Positions 53,298 to 61,253 of a DNA stretch of 64,000 bases are shown piece by piece. Both the position numbers and the translations under genes were made by a program. The notes beneath the pieces are model-generated. The model was not told the origin of the DNA. It searched no databases and saw only the letters and a list, made by a program, of their open reading frames with translations. This stretch comes from DATENM01 sp045807725 (GTDB lineage Bacteria > Acidobacteriota > Blastocatellia > UBA7656): positions 62,001 to 126,000 of the forward strand of contig JBJMGV010000072.1 of assembly GCA_045807725.1 (NCBI GenBank). The letters run 5' to 3'. Within the stretch, counting starts at the first letter, position 1. The number at the start of each line of letters is the position of its first letter.

Positions 53298-55511
53298 ATG
53301 GCAAACGAAGATCAAAAAGAGACGCCGCAACAACCGACGCGCTATCAACGCGTCAAAGATATTTTGAACAACGCGCAGGGCAATGCCCTGCCAAGCTATC
53401 AGGGCTATGGCCGTTTCTGGGAGCTGCCGCTGAACGAGTTCCTTGAGGTGACGATCTACGGCGTGCGAATGATCGCGCCCGCCGGCCCGGATAATTTCTG
53501 CGAGCAGAACATGCCCGCGCCACGCGCCGCGCGCGGCTCGTGCTGCGACTCATCGGGAATGGGCGGCGACGAAGCGGCTGGCACGGGCGGACAGGAAGCG
53601 CCAGAGGCCAAAGCCGAGAGCGCGCCGTCAGGAACCCCCGCGCCGCAAGAGTCGTGTTGCGGCTCATCGAAGACGAGCGCGATGTCAATCACTAGCTCCG
53701 CGCCGCCGCGTTCGCCCGGTCGCGGCGCGGCATCGGGCTTGATTAAAGGGCTGAAAGGCGTCTTCCCATTCGACGGCACACAGTTCCCGCCGTTGATGTG
53801 GGGCGGGCAGCGCGTTTCAAGCTCTGACATTCTCTTCATCCAACAATGGATTGATGATGGCTGCCCGGCAATCGACGACGTTCCGGCGATGAGCGCGAGT
53901 CAACCTGCGAGCAGTGAGAGCCGTCCCGCCGTCACCGCGTCGCCCAGCCTGGTGATGGCTCGCGCGCAAGGCCAAGAAGAACACCCGCTCTCTAGTCGTT
54001 CGATCAACGAGTATCGGCACGATGCCAACAACGTCAAAGTCCGTAAAAACATCGAGTGCCTGACGCCGACCGAACTCGACGCCTTTCGCCGCGCCATTCG
54101 CGTGATGCGTTGCTATGACACTTATCATCAGTACGACCAGCGCAGTTTTCGCTTCTGGGCCGACATACACGCCAACAACTGCCAGCACGGCTGGGAGCAG
54201 TTCCTGTCCTGGCATCGCCTCTACCTCTACTACTTCGAGCAGCAGTTGCAGGACATCGACCCGACCATCACGCTGCCTTACTACGACTGGCCGATGTACC
54301 GCGAAGATGTGCTGACCTCGGTCGAAGATATGAAGCTCGACCCGAACAAGCCGGGCAATTTGAAGAAGGCCGACAACGGCGTTATCCCGCGCGCCTATCG
54401 CTGCTTTGTCGATGACCGCATGCTCAATGCGCTCAAGGGCAAGCTGCCGAGCGATATGTGGCAGAAGCTCAATTCGGTTAAGGGGCAAGACTTCAACTCC
54501 GGCAACCGCCTGTATGAGAAGGCCGGCCTCACCTTCACCGGCACGGACACCGACGACCTGATAATGGGCGAGCTTCAGAACACCAACCCGCTGTGGCAGC
54601 GCAACCGCTGGCCGGGCGGCGACAGCAGCATCATCTTTGAAGCTTACCCGACGCCCGAAGACGTTGAGCGCATCTTGCAGATCAAGAACTTCTTCAGCTT
54701 CGGCAGCGGCCCGACCAACAACCACTTCTTCGGCGCGCTCGAAAACATTCACAACCTGATACACAACTTTTCAGGCGGCGCGAATCCGAACTTCAGCCCG
54801 CAGTTCCCGAATGAGCCGCAGTATGGCGATATGGTTTCGGCAGGCTCGACCGCGCGCGACATGATCTTCTGGGGCCATCACAGCAACGTCGATAGGTTGT
54901 GGGCCGAGTGGCAGCGCCTGCATCCCGGCGCAGACCCGGACGACCCGACAGACATTCTCGCGCCGTGGACGCAACAGGTCGAAGACGTTTTAACGATGAG
55001 TGATTTAGGCTACGAATACATGAGTTCGTCGGCGCTGTTCGAGACTGACAGCAACGTCGCCATCACGCGCTTCAAGTCGGCGAAGACGAGCGTCCACCCG
55101 AAAGTCCTCGCGCGCCACCGTCGCGCCGAAGTCCGCTTGCACAAAGTGCAATACTCGACCGCCGCCGGCGCATTCATTCGCGTCTTCCTCAACGAGCCGG
55201 ACGCCAACAAAGACACGCCGACGCGCGGCAACGATCACTTTGTCACGCAGGTCGCCACCTTTTCGGGCGAATGCATCGGCGGGCCGGGCCACTGCGACCC
55301 GCCGCCTGAGAAGCGCCGCAAGTTCGACTTCAGGCCGCGCCACCGCAAGACGCCGGGCAATTTCCGCATCGACGTGACCGATACGATTCGCAAGCTGGCC
55401 GCTGGTGGCGAGACAGAGTTTCAAATCAATCTCGTCGTTTTAGACATTGACGGAACGCCGAAGCCGAACGCGCTCTGGCTCGATGCCGTGTCGTTGAACT
55501 TCACAGACTAA
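53298..55511 (+). CDS. Tyrosinase / polyphenol oxidase-like copper enzyme
   Basis: 737 residues, long for a tyrosinase. CuA: a CxH pair Cys295-Gln-His297 and His306 in SWHR, with an earlier His in YDTYHQY as probable third ligand; the CxH pair is the site of the Cys-His thioether in fungal enzymes. CuB: His485 and His489 in ENIHNLIH, and HHSNVDRLW at 527-535. The N-terminal 200 residues carry two Ser-Cys-Cys motifs (about 80 and 118) and FPFDGTQFPPLMWGGQRV. A C-terminal 120-residue beta domain resembles those that cover plant/fungal enzymes. No signal peptide. Start chosen by GAGG. Confidence 0.87.
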   Translation: MANEDQKETPQQPTRYQRVKDILNNAQGNALPSYQGYGRFWELPLNEFLEVTIYGVRMIAPAGPDNFCEQNMPAPRAARGSCCDSSGMGGDEAAGTGGQEAPEAKAESAPSGTPAPQESCCGSSKTSAMSITSSAPPRSPGRGAASGLIKGLKGVFPFDGTQFPPLMWGGQRVSSSDILFIQQWIDDGCPAIDDVPAMSASQPASSESRPAVTASPSLVMARAQGQEEHPLSSRSINEYRHDANNVKVRKNIECLTPTELDAFRRAIRVMRCYDTYHQYDQRSFRFWADIHANNCQHGWEQFLSWHRLYLYYFEQQLQDIDPTITLPYYDWPMYREDVLTSVEDMKLDPNKPGNLKKADNGVIPRAYRCFVDDRMLNALKGKLPSDMWQKLNSVKGQDFNSGNRLYEKAGLTFTGTDTDDLIMGELQNTNPLWQRNRWPGGDSSIIFEAYPTPEDVERILQIKNFFSFGSGPTNNHFFGALENIHNLIHNFSGGANPNFSPQFPNEPQYGDMVSAGSTARDMIFWGHHSNVDRLWAEWQRLHPGADPDDPTDILAPWTQQVEDVLTMSDLGYEYMSSSALFETDSNVAITRFKSAKTSVHPKVLARHRRAEVRLHKVQYSTAAGAFIRVFLNEPDANKDTPTRGNDHFVTQVATFSGECIGGPGHCDPPPEKRRKFDFRPRHRKTPGNFRIDVTDTIRKLAAGGETEFQINLVVLDIDGTPKPNALWLDAVSLNFTD

Positions 55512-55559
55512 GGGCGCGGACGCGCCGCTCATCAGGGACGATTCAGATTAGGAGGCCCA

Positions 55560-57632
55560 ATGAAATTTAAGATACACCCGGCGATTGGCATCGCGCGTCT
55601 GGGCGACAGCCCGAACAGTTTTTACCTCGCGCCCGAACAGGTCGGCCAGCTCCCCATTGATTGCGATCAGGAAGGCAACGCCATTCTTTCGTCGGGCGGA
55701 CAGGAGCAGCCGATCTCCAATTTCAAAGACGACAAAGGGCGCATACGCCGGCAGAGCGCGCGCTTTCGCCTCTACGCCTATGACGATGACGGGCGCGCAG
55801 GGCAAGAGGTACAGATTGGCCAGCACATTCAGGTGACGAATCCTAAAACCGGCCAGTTGACGATTGGCGAAGTCACCGACATTGAGTGGACGGTTTATCT
55901 GGCCAACAAGAAGGCGAGCTGGTACGAGTTTCAGGAGACGGCGGGCGAGCACGGCTATGCGCCCGATCATCCGCTGCGCAATGCCGATGTGACGAACGAC
56001 GACGAACGCGCTCAGCTCATCATCGATCCGGGGCCGCTGACCGTCTCTTATAAAAACAAGAAGCATCGCACGGCGCAGTTCGCCAGAGGCCAGAACCCCG
56101 GCTTCACGCAGACCTTCCCGCCGCCGCTCGTGCCCAACTCGATTGACTCGCTCGGCCAGTTGATCGTGACGCAGCAGAGCAAACACAACCGGCTCGTCGT
56201 GCTCGGCGGCTACGGCAACTCCGGCTCTTATAAACCCGGCTTCGGCAATCCCGTCATCACTAACTATGCCAACAACGATGGCTGGTTCGACGACACCTCA
56301 GACGGCCCCGTGCAGGCGCGCATTCAATACAAGATCATCTCGGTGGACGGCATCAAGCCCGACCCTAAGAATCCTCCGAACCCCGGTTATGCCATCGTCG
56401 AAAACTCGGCGTGGGTCATCGTCGGCTACCCGCGCTTCGCGCCACAGATCACCGACGTTATCACTATGGACGACCTCGTCTATGATGTGGCCGTCCGCGA
56501 GTTCGGCTATGACATCTATATCTATGGTGTGCCGCCTTTCGATGGCACGCACACGCCGCCCGACCCCAGCGATGCCAAGGCGCTCGCCTCTTGGCGCAAG
56601 GCGGCGCAGTATAATGCAGATTACTATCCATACTTCTGGCGCGACATCTGGCCGCTGCTGATGAGGCCGAACAATTATCAGTGGGTCATGGATTTCGATG
56701 CATTCACCGGCGGTCAGCCGCACGACACGACGCCCGGCTCGCAGAATAACTTCGACCCTAACATTCTCAGCATCCCGCCCTATGAAGGCGAAGACCCCGG
56801 CCTCAGAGAGCAGCGCCGCCAGTACCGCACGCGCATCTATAGCGTGCTGCGCAAGCCCGGCCAGGAGAACCTCTATATGGCCGCGACCAACCCGGCGACG
56901 CCGAACTATCGGCCCGTGCTGATGCCTTTCCTGTGCGGCGACAACCCGATCACCAATATCGCGGCGTCGAAGTACCTGCGCCTCACGGACACGCAACTCT
57001 TCCTCATCAGGCAATGGGCCGAAGGCAAGTTTATCAACGAACAGCAGGAAGACATTCCGACACCGCCTGCCTCGCCAACTGCGCCGACCGGCAGAGACCT
57101 CGATCAAGGTGTCTTGAGCAATCTCATGGGCGGCTCGTTCTGTCCGGGCGCAGAGACGAGCTGGGTTATGCGTAACCCGGCGGTCTACCGCGAGGCGTAT
57201 CGCATCAATCTCAACCAGAACTTCTTGCAGCCGGTGTTGAAGCAGATGCCGTCGCTGAGCTTGCAGGGCGATTTCACGACCGGCCTTGAGCCGGGCGACA
57301 TCACCAAGTACAGCGGCATTCCCTGGCAGTCGGACTTCAACGAGTGCTCGGTGCAAGCGATTGACATCACCTACGCAGAGTGGAACCAGAACTACCCGAA
57401 CACGACGGGCGACCCGGCGCAGGAGATCGTCGTCAACACTTACTGGTGGCCGGCGCACCGCCCGATGACCGTCTTTAAAACGCCATCGGGGCCGCAGGTC
57501 AATTGGTCGCAGGGCATCGCGGCAAGCCACCTCGGCGATCTCAAGATGGTGACGGCGTGGAAGGAACTCGGCTTCATCAAATATGACCCCGCAACGCAGA
57601 CCTACATCCTGGTCGAAAGCGAGAACGTCTGA
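55560..57632 (+). CDS. LodA/GoxA-like CTQ-dependent amino-acid oxidase
   Basis: 690 residues with the family opening KIHPAIGIARLGDSPNSFYL. The cysteine tryptophylquinone pair is expected at Cys528 (GGSFCPGAETSW) and Trp589 (GIPWQSDFNECS), spaced like Cys516/Trp581 of L-lysine 6-oxidase LodA. TYWWPAHRP is also conserved. LodA and GoxA oxidise the amine of lysine or glycine with release of ammonia and hydrogen peroxide; substrate here unknown. AGGAGG precedes the ATG. No signal peptide. The matching flavoprotein gene lies two genes downstream. Confidence 0.9.
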   Translation: MKFKIHPAIGIARLGDSPNSFYLAPEQVGQLPIDCDQEGNAILSSGGQEQPISNFKDDKGRIRRQSARFRLYAYDDDGRAGQEVQIGQHIQVTNPKTGQLTIGEVTDIEWTVYLANKKASWYEFQETAGEHGYAPDHPLRNADVTNDDERAQLIIDPGPLTVSYKNKKHRTAQFARGQNPGFTQTFPPPLVPNSIDSLGQLIVTQQSKHNRLVVLGGYGNSGSYKPGFGNPVITNYANNDGWFDDTSDGPVQARIQYKIISVDGIKPDPKNPPNPGYAIVENSAWVIVGYPRFAPQITDVITMDDLVYDVAVREFGYDIYIYGVPPFDGTHTPPDPSDAKALASWRKAAQYNADYYPYFWRDIWPLLMRPNNYQWVMDFDAFTGGQPHDTTPGSQNNFDPNILSIPPYEGEDPGLREQRRQYRTRIYSVLRKPGQENLYMAATNPATPNYRPVLMPFLCGDNPITNIAASKYLRLTDTQLFLIRQWAEGKFINEQQEDIPTPPASPTAPTGRDLDQGVLSNLMGGSFCPGAETSWVMRNPAVYREAYRINLNQNFLQPVLKQMPSLSLQGDFTTGLEPGDITKYSGIPWQSDFNECSVQAIDITYAEWNQNYPNTTGDPAQEIVVNTYWWPAHRPMTVFKTPSGPQVNWSQGIAASHLGDLKMVTAWKELGFIKYDPATQTYILVESENV

Positions 57633-57652
57633 TCACCGCAGAGGAGGAGAGC

Positions 57653-58090
57653 ATGAGCGCACAACCTGACAGCGGCATACTGGTCGGCAAGTGGACGTAC
57701 CGCAGTTTTCTCAACGATCCCGACCTGTCCACGCAGTTCAACGACCTTGAGTTCGGGCTGGGAACGATTGAAGTCGTGCCCGCGCCGATGAACGAGTTTC
57801 GCGGCACGATAGGCGGGCCGGGCTGGCAGCTTACGCTGAAAGGCTCGACCACGTATGGCAATCCGTTCACGGTTCGCTTTCAAGGCAAGGGCGTGGTCGG
57901 CGGTGAAGAGTGGATATACGACTATATCGGTTATGTCATACGCCCGTGGCCGAACGGCATAGATCAACGTATGGCAATGGTCGGCTCAATCGTGCGCACC
58001 ATTCCGCATTCGAGCGGCAGCGGCGGCACGGCTCCTGCCGGCGTCGTCTGTTCCTGGATCGCTGTGCGGCAAGATGACCCCGGCGCATAA
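57653..58090 (+). CDS. Uncharacterised small beta-rich protein of the LodA operon
   Basis: 145 residues of no recognised family. It begins GILVGKWTYRSFLNDP and alternates short beta strands with turns (EFRGTIGGPGWQLTLKGSTT, GGEEWIYDYIGYVIRPWPNG), which suggests a small calycin- or avidin-like barrel. No signal peptide. The AGGAGGAG site is very strong. Its place between lodA- and lodB-like genes, 20 bp after the first, points to a job in assembly or as an accessory subunit. Confidence 0.72.
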   Translation: MSAQPDSGILVGKWTYRSFLNDPDLSTQFNDLEFGLGTIEVVPAPMNEFRGTIGGPGWQLTLKGSTTYGNPFTVRFQGKGVVGGEEWIYDYIGYVIRPWPNGIDQRMAMVGSIVRTIPHSSGSGGTAPAGVVCSWIAVRQDDPGA

Positions 58091-58099
58091 GGACTAATC

Positions 58100-58153
58100 A
58101 TGGAGGCAGGGAGTTATCTCTGTGCCTGCGGTGTCTCCGTGCCTCTCTGTTTA
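58100..58153. repeat. GCACGGAGACACAGAG-type repeat in the lodA-lodB gap
   Basis: CTCTGTGCCTGCGGTGTCTC followed by CGTGCCTCTCTG is a version of a dispersed intergenic word common in several phyla. It occupies the place where the ribosome site and ATG of the flavoprotein gene would be expected. Confidence 0.45.
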
Positions 58154-58176
58154 ATCAGTCTTCTTTCTTTAAACCG

Positions 58177-59337
58177 TTGCGCTCGACAACCGACACCCTC
58201 GCATATGATGTCGTCATCCTCGGCGGCGGCCCGGCGGGCACAGCGACCGCTTTGTCGCTGGCCCGGCATAACCCTGAACTCTCCATCGCCATCATCGAAG
58301 CGTCTGAATACGACCGCCCGCGCATTGGCGAGACGCTTGTTCCCATCGCGCAATCGCTGCTGATGCAATTGGGCGTCTGGGAGCGCTTCAACACAGCGAC
58401 CCACCTGACGACCTACGGCACGTGCTCGGCTTGGGGCAGCGACGAGTTAGCCGAAAACGAATTCATCTACACGCCGCACAATCGCGGCTGGCATCTTGAC
58501 CGCCGCTCATTCGACGCGATGCTGGCGAGCGCGGCGGTCGAGCGCGGCGTAACGCTTCTCACCGGCGCGATGCTTTCCGGTTCTCAACGAACAAGCGACG
58601 GCAACTGGCTTCTGCGCATTCATCGTAAAAATGCGCCCGCCGCGTGCCTGACCACGAAGTTCGTCGTCGATGCGACGGGCCGGCGCGCCAGCTTTGCGCG
58701 GCAGCAGGGCGCGCGAAAGCGGTTGCTTGACCACCTGCTCGGCGTCTTCGTTTTCTTCAAACATCTCGATGAGCAAGCGACGGTTGAGCAGACGACGCTG
58801 GTCGAAGCCTGTGAGCAAGGGTGGTGGTACGCGGCGCGGTTGCCCGATGCGCGAATGGTCGTCGCCTGTATGAGCGATGCCGACATCGTCAGGCAATACG
58901 GCTTGAAGTCGCCGCCGCAATGGCTCGATCATCTGTGTAAGACGCATCACGTTCGCGGTCGCCTGCGGCACGCCGAGCCGTTGATGCGACCGGCGGCGCT
59001 GGCGGCTTATTCACATCGCCTTGAACCGCTGACAGGTGAAGGCTGGCTGGCCGCAGGCGATGCGGCGACGACGTTTGATCCGCTCTCATCGCAAGGCATC
59101 TTCAAAGCGCTGCGTTCCGGCCTGCTCGCCTCGTTTGCCATTCTCGATTATTTCAAAGGCAATCGCGCCGGCCTCGCGCGCTACGCGGCGGCGCTGGCGC
59201 GCGAGTACGAAAGTTACCTTGAAACGCGCCTGGAGTATTATGGCCGCGAGCGGCGCTGGCCCCATTCTCCTTTCTGGCAGCGCCGTCATTCCGCCGCGTC
59301 GCCCGACACGTTATTGCCATCACAATCTGCTCTTTAA
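58177..59337 (+). CDS. LodB-like FAD-dependent maturation oxidase
   Basis: 386 residues of the tryptophan-halogenase/geranylgeranyl-reductase-like flavoproteins. FAD motifs: VVILGGGPAGTATALSLA, DATGRRASFARQQG and GDAATTFDPLSSQGIFKAL. LodB-type proteins hydroxylate the CTQ tryptophan of LodA. The only start that keeps the GxGxxG loop is TTG at 58177, because the next in-frame ATG is too late; no Shine-Dalgarno sequence is seen. Synonym: PRIGETLVP, also seen in this family. Confidence 0.85.
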   Translation: MRSTTDTLAYDVVILGGGPAGTATALSLARHNPELSIAIIEASEYDRPRIGETLVPIAQSLLMQLGVWERFNTATHLTTYGTCSAWGSDELAENEFIYTPHNRGWHLDRRSFDAMLASAAVERGVTLLTGAMLSGSQRTSDGNWLLRIHRKNAPAACLTTKFVVDATGRRASFARQQGARKRLLDHLLGVFVFFKHLDEQATVEQTTLVEACEQGWWYAARLPDARMVVACMSDADIVRQYGLKSPPQWLDHLCKTHHVRGRLRHAEPLMRPAALAAYSHRLEPLTGEGWLAAGDAATTFDPLSSQGIFKALRSGLLASFAILDYFKGNRAGLARYAAALAREYESYLETRLEYYGRERRWPHSPFWQRRHSAASPDTLLPSQSAL

Positions 59338-59358
59338 TAAAGCGCGGCCTGCGCTTAA

Positions 59359-59390
59359 CAGCCTGTTGTGACGAGCGTCACAACAGGCTG
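59359..59390 (+). terminator. Perfect 14-bp stem-loop ending the oxidase operon
   Basis: CAGCCTGTTGTGAC at 59359-59372 pairs perfectly with 59377-59390 around a GAGC tetraloop, 21 nt after the flavoprotein stop. No U-tract follows, but the hairpin is strong. Confidence 0.65.
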
Positions 59391-59480
59391 TGCCGCACCG
59401 CACAGCGCCGCGCCGCCGCAGCCTCTACTATTAATCCCGTAGCGACCATCGCTGCGAAAACAAATCGAGGAGAGGCAACA

Positions 59481-59780
59481 ATGACTTACGTTATAACCGC
59501 AAACTGCACTCGTGACTTTGAATGTATTGAGGCGTGTCCGGTCGATTGCATTCATCCACACAAGGACGCGGAAGGCGCTGAAGAACCGCAGATGCTTTTC
59601 ATCAACCCGGACGAGTGCATTGATTGCGGTGCGTGCGAGCCGATTTGCCCCGCCGGGGCCATCTTCACGGAAGATGATCTGCCTGAGGAATGGAAGGGGT
59701 TTACTGAAATCAACAAGCAGTACTACGAAGACCCGGCTGCGGCGGAAGCCGCCGTTGCGGCGTTTCGCGCCGGCGCTTAA
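59481..59780 (+). CDS. Ferredoxin with two iron-sulfur motifs (7Fe-like)
   Basis: 99 residues. The C-terminal motif is the complete CIDCGACEPICP of a [4Fe-4S] cluster. The first group is C9-x5-C15-x3-C19P-x2-C23, closer to the [3Fe-4S]-type arrangement of 7Fe ferredoxins than to CxxCxxC. AGGAGA-like site (GAGGAGAGG) precedes the ATG. It follows the oxidase operon by 143 bp and a terminator, so it is probably independent. Confidence 0.9.
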   Translation: MTYVITANCTRDFECIEACPVDCIHPHKDAEGAEEPQMLFINPDECIDCGACEPICPAGAIFTEDDLPEEWKGFTEINKQYYEDPAAAEAAVAAFRAGA

Positions 59781-59795
59781 TTTCGATCTCTGAGG

Positions 59796-59827
59796 GGACA
59801 GCCCCGCCGTGAGCTGTCCTGCTTTTC
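59796..59827 (+). terminator. Terminator after the ferredoxin gene
   Basis: GGACAGC at 59796-59802 pairs with GCTGTCC at 59813-59819, followed by TGCTTTT. A modest intrinsic terminator about 15 nt after the stop codon. Confidence 0.65.
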
Positions 59828-59846
59828 ATCGCGCTGTGCCCAGCAC

Positions 59847-60233
59847 CTACACTGGCAAGCCTAAGGCTAAACGAACCTCACGACGAACCTCGCGGCAACT
59901 TGTTATCGCGGCTTTGGCGTCATTTTTATTTGCTGAACTGCCGGGATAGCGATAAGCGACGGCGTAGACGTTGAGCGCCGTTAAGCAAGGCTGCAATGTC
60001 GTCCACGCAGGTTCGACCGACAGTGCTAATGTCAAAAGCATAATCAAATTGTGCGTCTTGCCGACGATAATGCCGGCTTCCTCCAGGCGAGCTTTTAAAT
60101 ATTTTTCCGCACACTGTTGCGCGTGAAAGACGGCAGCATCGAAGTTGGGCCGTCTGCGCGCACGATACTCTCGTTGAGCGGAATCCCAATCACCTTCAGC
60201 TTTGTTGATCCACTCAATCGTGAGGGGCTTCAT
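59847..60233 (-). CDS. HEPN domain protein
   Basis: 128 residues of the HEPN type: N-terminal IEWINKAEGDWDSAQREY, FHAQQCAEKYLKARLEE, then GKTHNLIMLL. The toxic RX4-6H motif of HEPN RNases is not evident; REVRREVRLALG appears where it might be. It overlaps the MNT gene by 20 bp, which is the normal gene order for MNT antitoxin and HEPN toxin pairs. Adenylylation by the MNT partner is the known mode of control in related systems. Confidence 0.85.
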   Translation of the reverse strand: MKPLTIEWINKAEGDWDSAQREYRARRRPNFDAAVFHAQQCAEKYLKARLEEAGIIVGKTHNLIMLLTLALSVEPAWTTLQPCLTALNVYAVAYRYPGSSANKNDAKAAITSCREVRREVRLALGLPV

Positions 60234-60543
60234 ACATTACTCTGCCATGCTCGATAATCTCACGCATAAACGAGTCCCCCATTGCTAACCGCTTTTGGAC
60301 TTCTTCTGGTCTGCGCACTAACAGGTCAATCGGCGCGAGTACGTTGAGACGGTTCAGTATGCGAATGGCTTGTTGAGGTTGCTCGCCTTCAAACGGCATG
60401 ATAACCAGCAGATCAATGTCGGAATCTGCCGACGGATAGCCATACGCGTAAGAGCCGAACAGGATGATTTTTTCAGGATGAAACTCGCGCGCGATTCGTT
60501 CGCTCAATTCTTCAATCCGTTTGATTGCGGCTGCTTTCGTCAT
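60214..60543 (-). CDS. Minimal nucleotidyltransferase (MNT) protein
   Basis: 109 residues with the nucleotidyltransferase signature ILFGSYAYGYPSADSDIDLLV (Gly-Ser, then the Asp-x-Asp pair). This is the small MNT/NTP_transf_2 type that pairs with HEPN proteins. It is followed by, and overlaps, the HEPN gene. Confidence 0.88.
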   Translation of the reverse strand: MTKAAAIKRIEELSERIAREFHPEKIILFGSYAYGYPSADSDIDLLVIMPFEGEQPQQAIRILNRLNVLAPIDLLVRRPEEVQKRLAMGDSFMREIIEHGRVMYEAPHD

Positions 60544-60569
60544 CTGCGAAGAGGATAGAAGGGAGAAAC

Positions 60570-60624
60570 AGGATTGGCAAGATGAAAGAGCAGAACATTA
60601 ATCTATAGCTATCCTGCCAATCCT
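60570..60624. repeat. AGGATTGGCA inverted repeat
   Basis: AGGATTGGCA at 60570-60579 pairs perfectly with TGCCAATCCT at 60615-60624. It lies between the MNT gene and the thiC 3' copy and may end transcription from thiC and the YgiT gene. Confidence 0.6.
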
Positions 60625-60632
60625 ATTTGGTT

Positions 60633-60693
60633 AAGCTTTCGTGTAAATCTCAGCGCCGGCTTGCTTGAACTCTTCGGCCTCGCGCGGGCCGGA
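60633..60693 (-). pseudogene. Duplicated 3' end of thiC (copy A)
   Basis: A 47-nt stretch (60633-60679) is identical to 61256-61302, the end of thiC, and similarity continues to about 60693 with a 3-nt in-frame gap. It still codes for EEFKQAGAEIYTKA but ends in TAA, while intact thiC ends in TGA. The spacing between copies is 623 bp, and the YgiT/DUF4258 pair lies between them. Confidence 0.85.
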
Positions 60694-60966
60694 TCAAGCT
60701 ACCTTTTGAGCAAAGCTGATGACGGGGACATTGATCGTTTTTTCTTGCGGCAAGCGATTGAGGTTCGCCAGAAGAGCGGCGATTTGCTGGCCGACTGGCG
60801 CATTGACAACCTTTTCCCCGCATTGTGGGCAGACGCCCGCCGGCACGTTCTCGATGACGACGAGATTGCCTTTGATCCAGAAATCCTGCTTGATCTGTCG
60901 CTCCTGCATCTGCTCGCCGCAGACGTGGCAAGCGCCGTAATCGTAGCCGCCTTTTTGATTACTCAT
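60694..60966 (-). CDS. YgiT-type zinc-finger antitoxin-like protein
   Basis: 90 residues with two CxxC pairs, GACHVCGEQ and GVCPQCGEKV, as in the N-terminal zinc domain of MqsA/YgiT. The remainder (LLANLNRLPQEKTINVPVI) may form the partner-binding part; the HTH domain of full-length MqsA is missing. The start at 60966 overlaps the DUF4258 gene by 8 bp. It is a likely antitoxin. Confidence 0.85.
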   Translation of the reverse strand: MSNQKGGYDYGACHVCGEQMQERQIKQDFWIKGNLVVIENVPAGVCPQCGEKVVNAPVGQQIAALLANLNRLPQEKTINVPVISFAQKVA

Positions 60967-61252
60967 CCTGTTGCTCCAGCGCGAAGGTCGTGATGAAGAG
61001 TAACTTGCCAGTCTCTTTGATTCGGCAGATGACGGCGATTGCCCGGCCATCAGTTGCCCTGCCATAGACTTCGTAGCGTATGCCTCGCGGGTCTTTGGTG
61101 AAGCGGCGATTGACCCGACCGTTAGCAATCGCCGCTTCAATATCCGCGAAGATCAAGTTATCATCGGCCATCTCTTCAAAGAAATGCGGAATCGTGAACT
61201 CATACTCCTGATGCTCAACCCTTTCTCTGATGACGCGGATGGCATTCTTCAC
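60959..61252 (-). CDS. DUF4258 toxin-like protein
   Basis: 97 residues of the DUF4258 (RelE/MqsR-like) kind: VEHQEYEFTIPHFFEEMADDN, then NRRFTKDPRGIRYEVYGRA and ICRIKETGKLLFITTFA. It begins with GTG 1 nt after the thiC stop, so it depends on thiC translation. It pairs with the overlapping YgiT gene as a presumed type II toxin-antitoxin module. Confidence 0.83.
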   Translation of the reverse strand: MKNAIRVIRERVEHQEYEFTIPHFFEEMADDNLIFADIEAAIANGRVNRRFTKDPRGIRYEVYGRATDGRAIAVICRIKETGKLLFITTFALEQQDE

Positions 61253-61253
61253 A

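Noticed and set aside
56298..57530. 410-codon open frame opposite the LodA-like gene
   Set aside because: Shadow; the plus frame has the CTQ motifs and a strong ribosome site.
58100..58363. 87-codon frame beginning with ATG just before the LodB-like gene
   Set aside because: It overlaps the flavoprotein gene in another frame, starts in repeat DNA and has no protein-like pattern.
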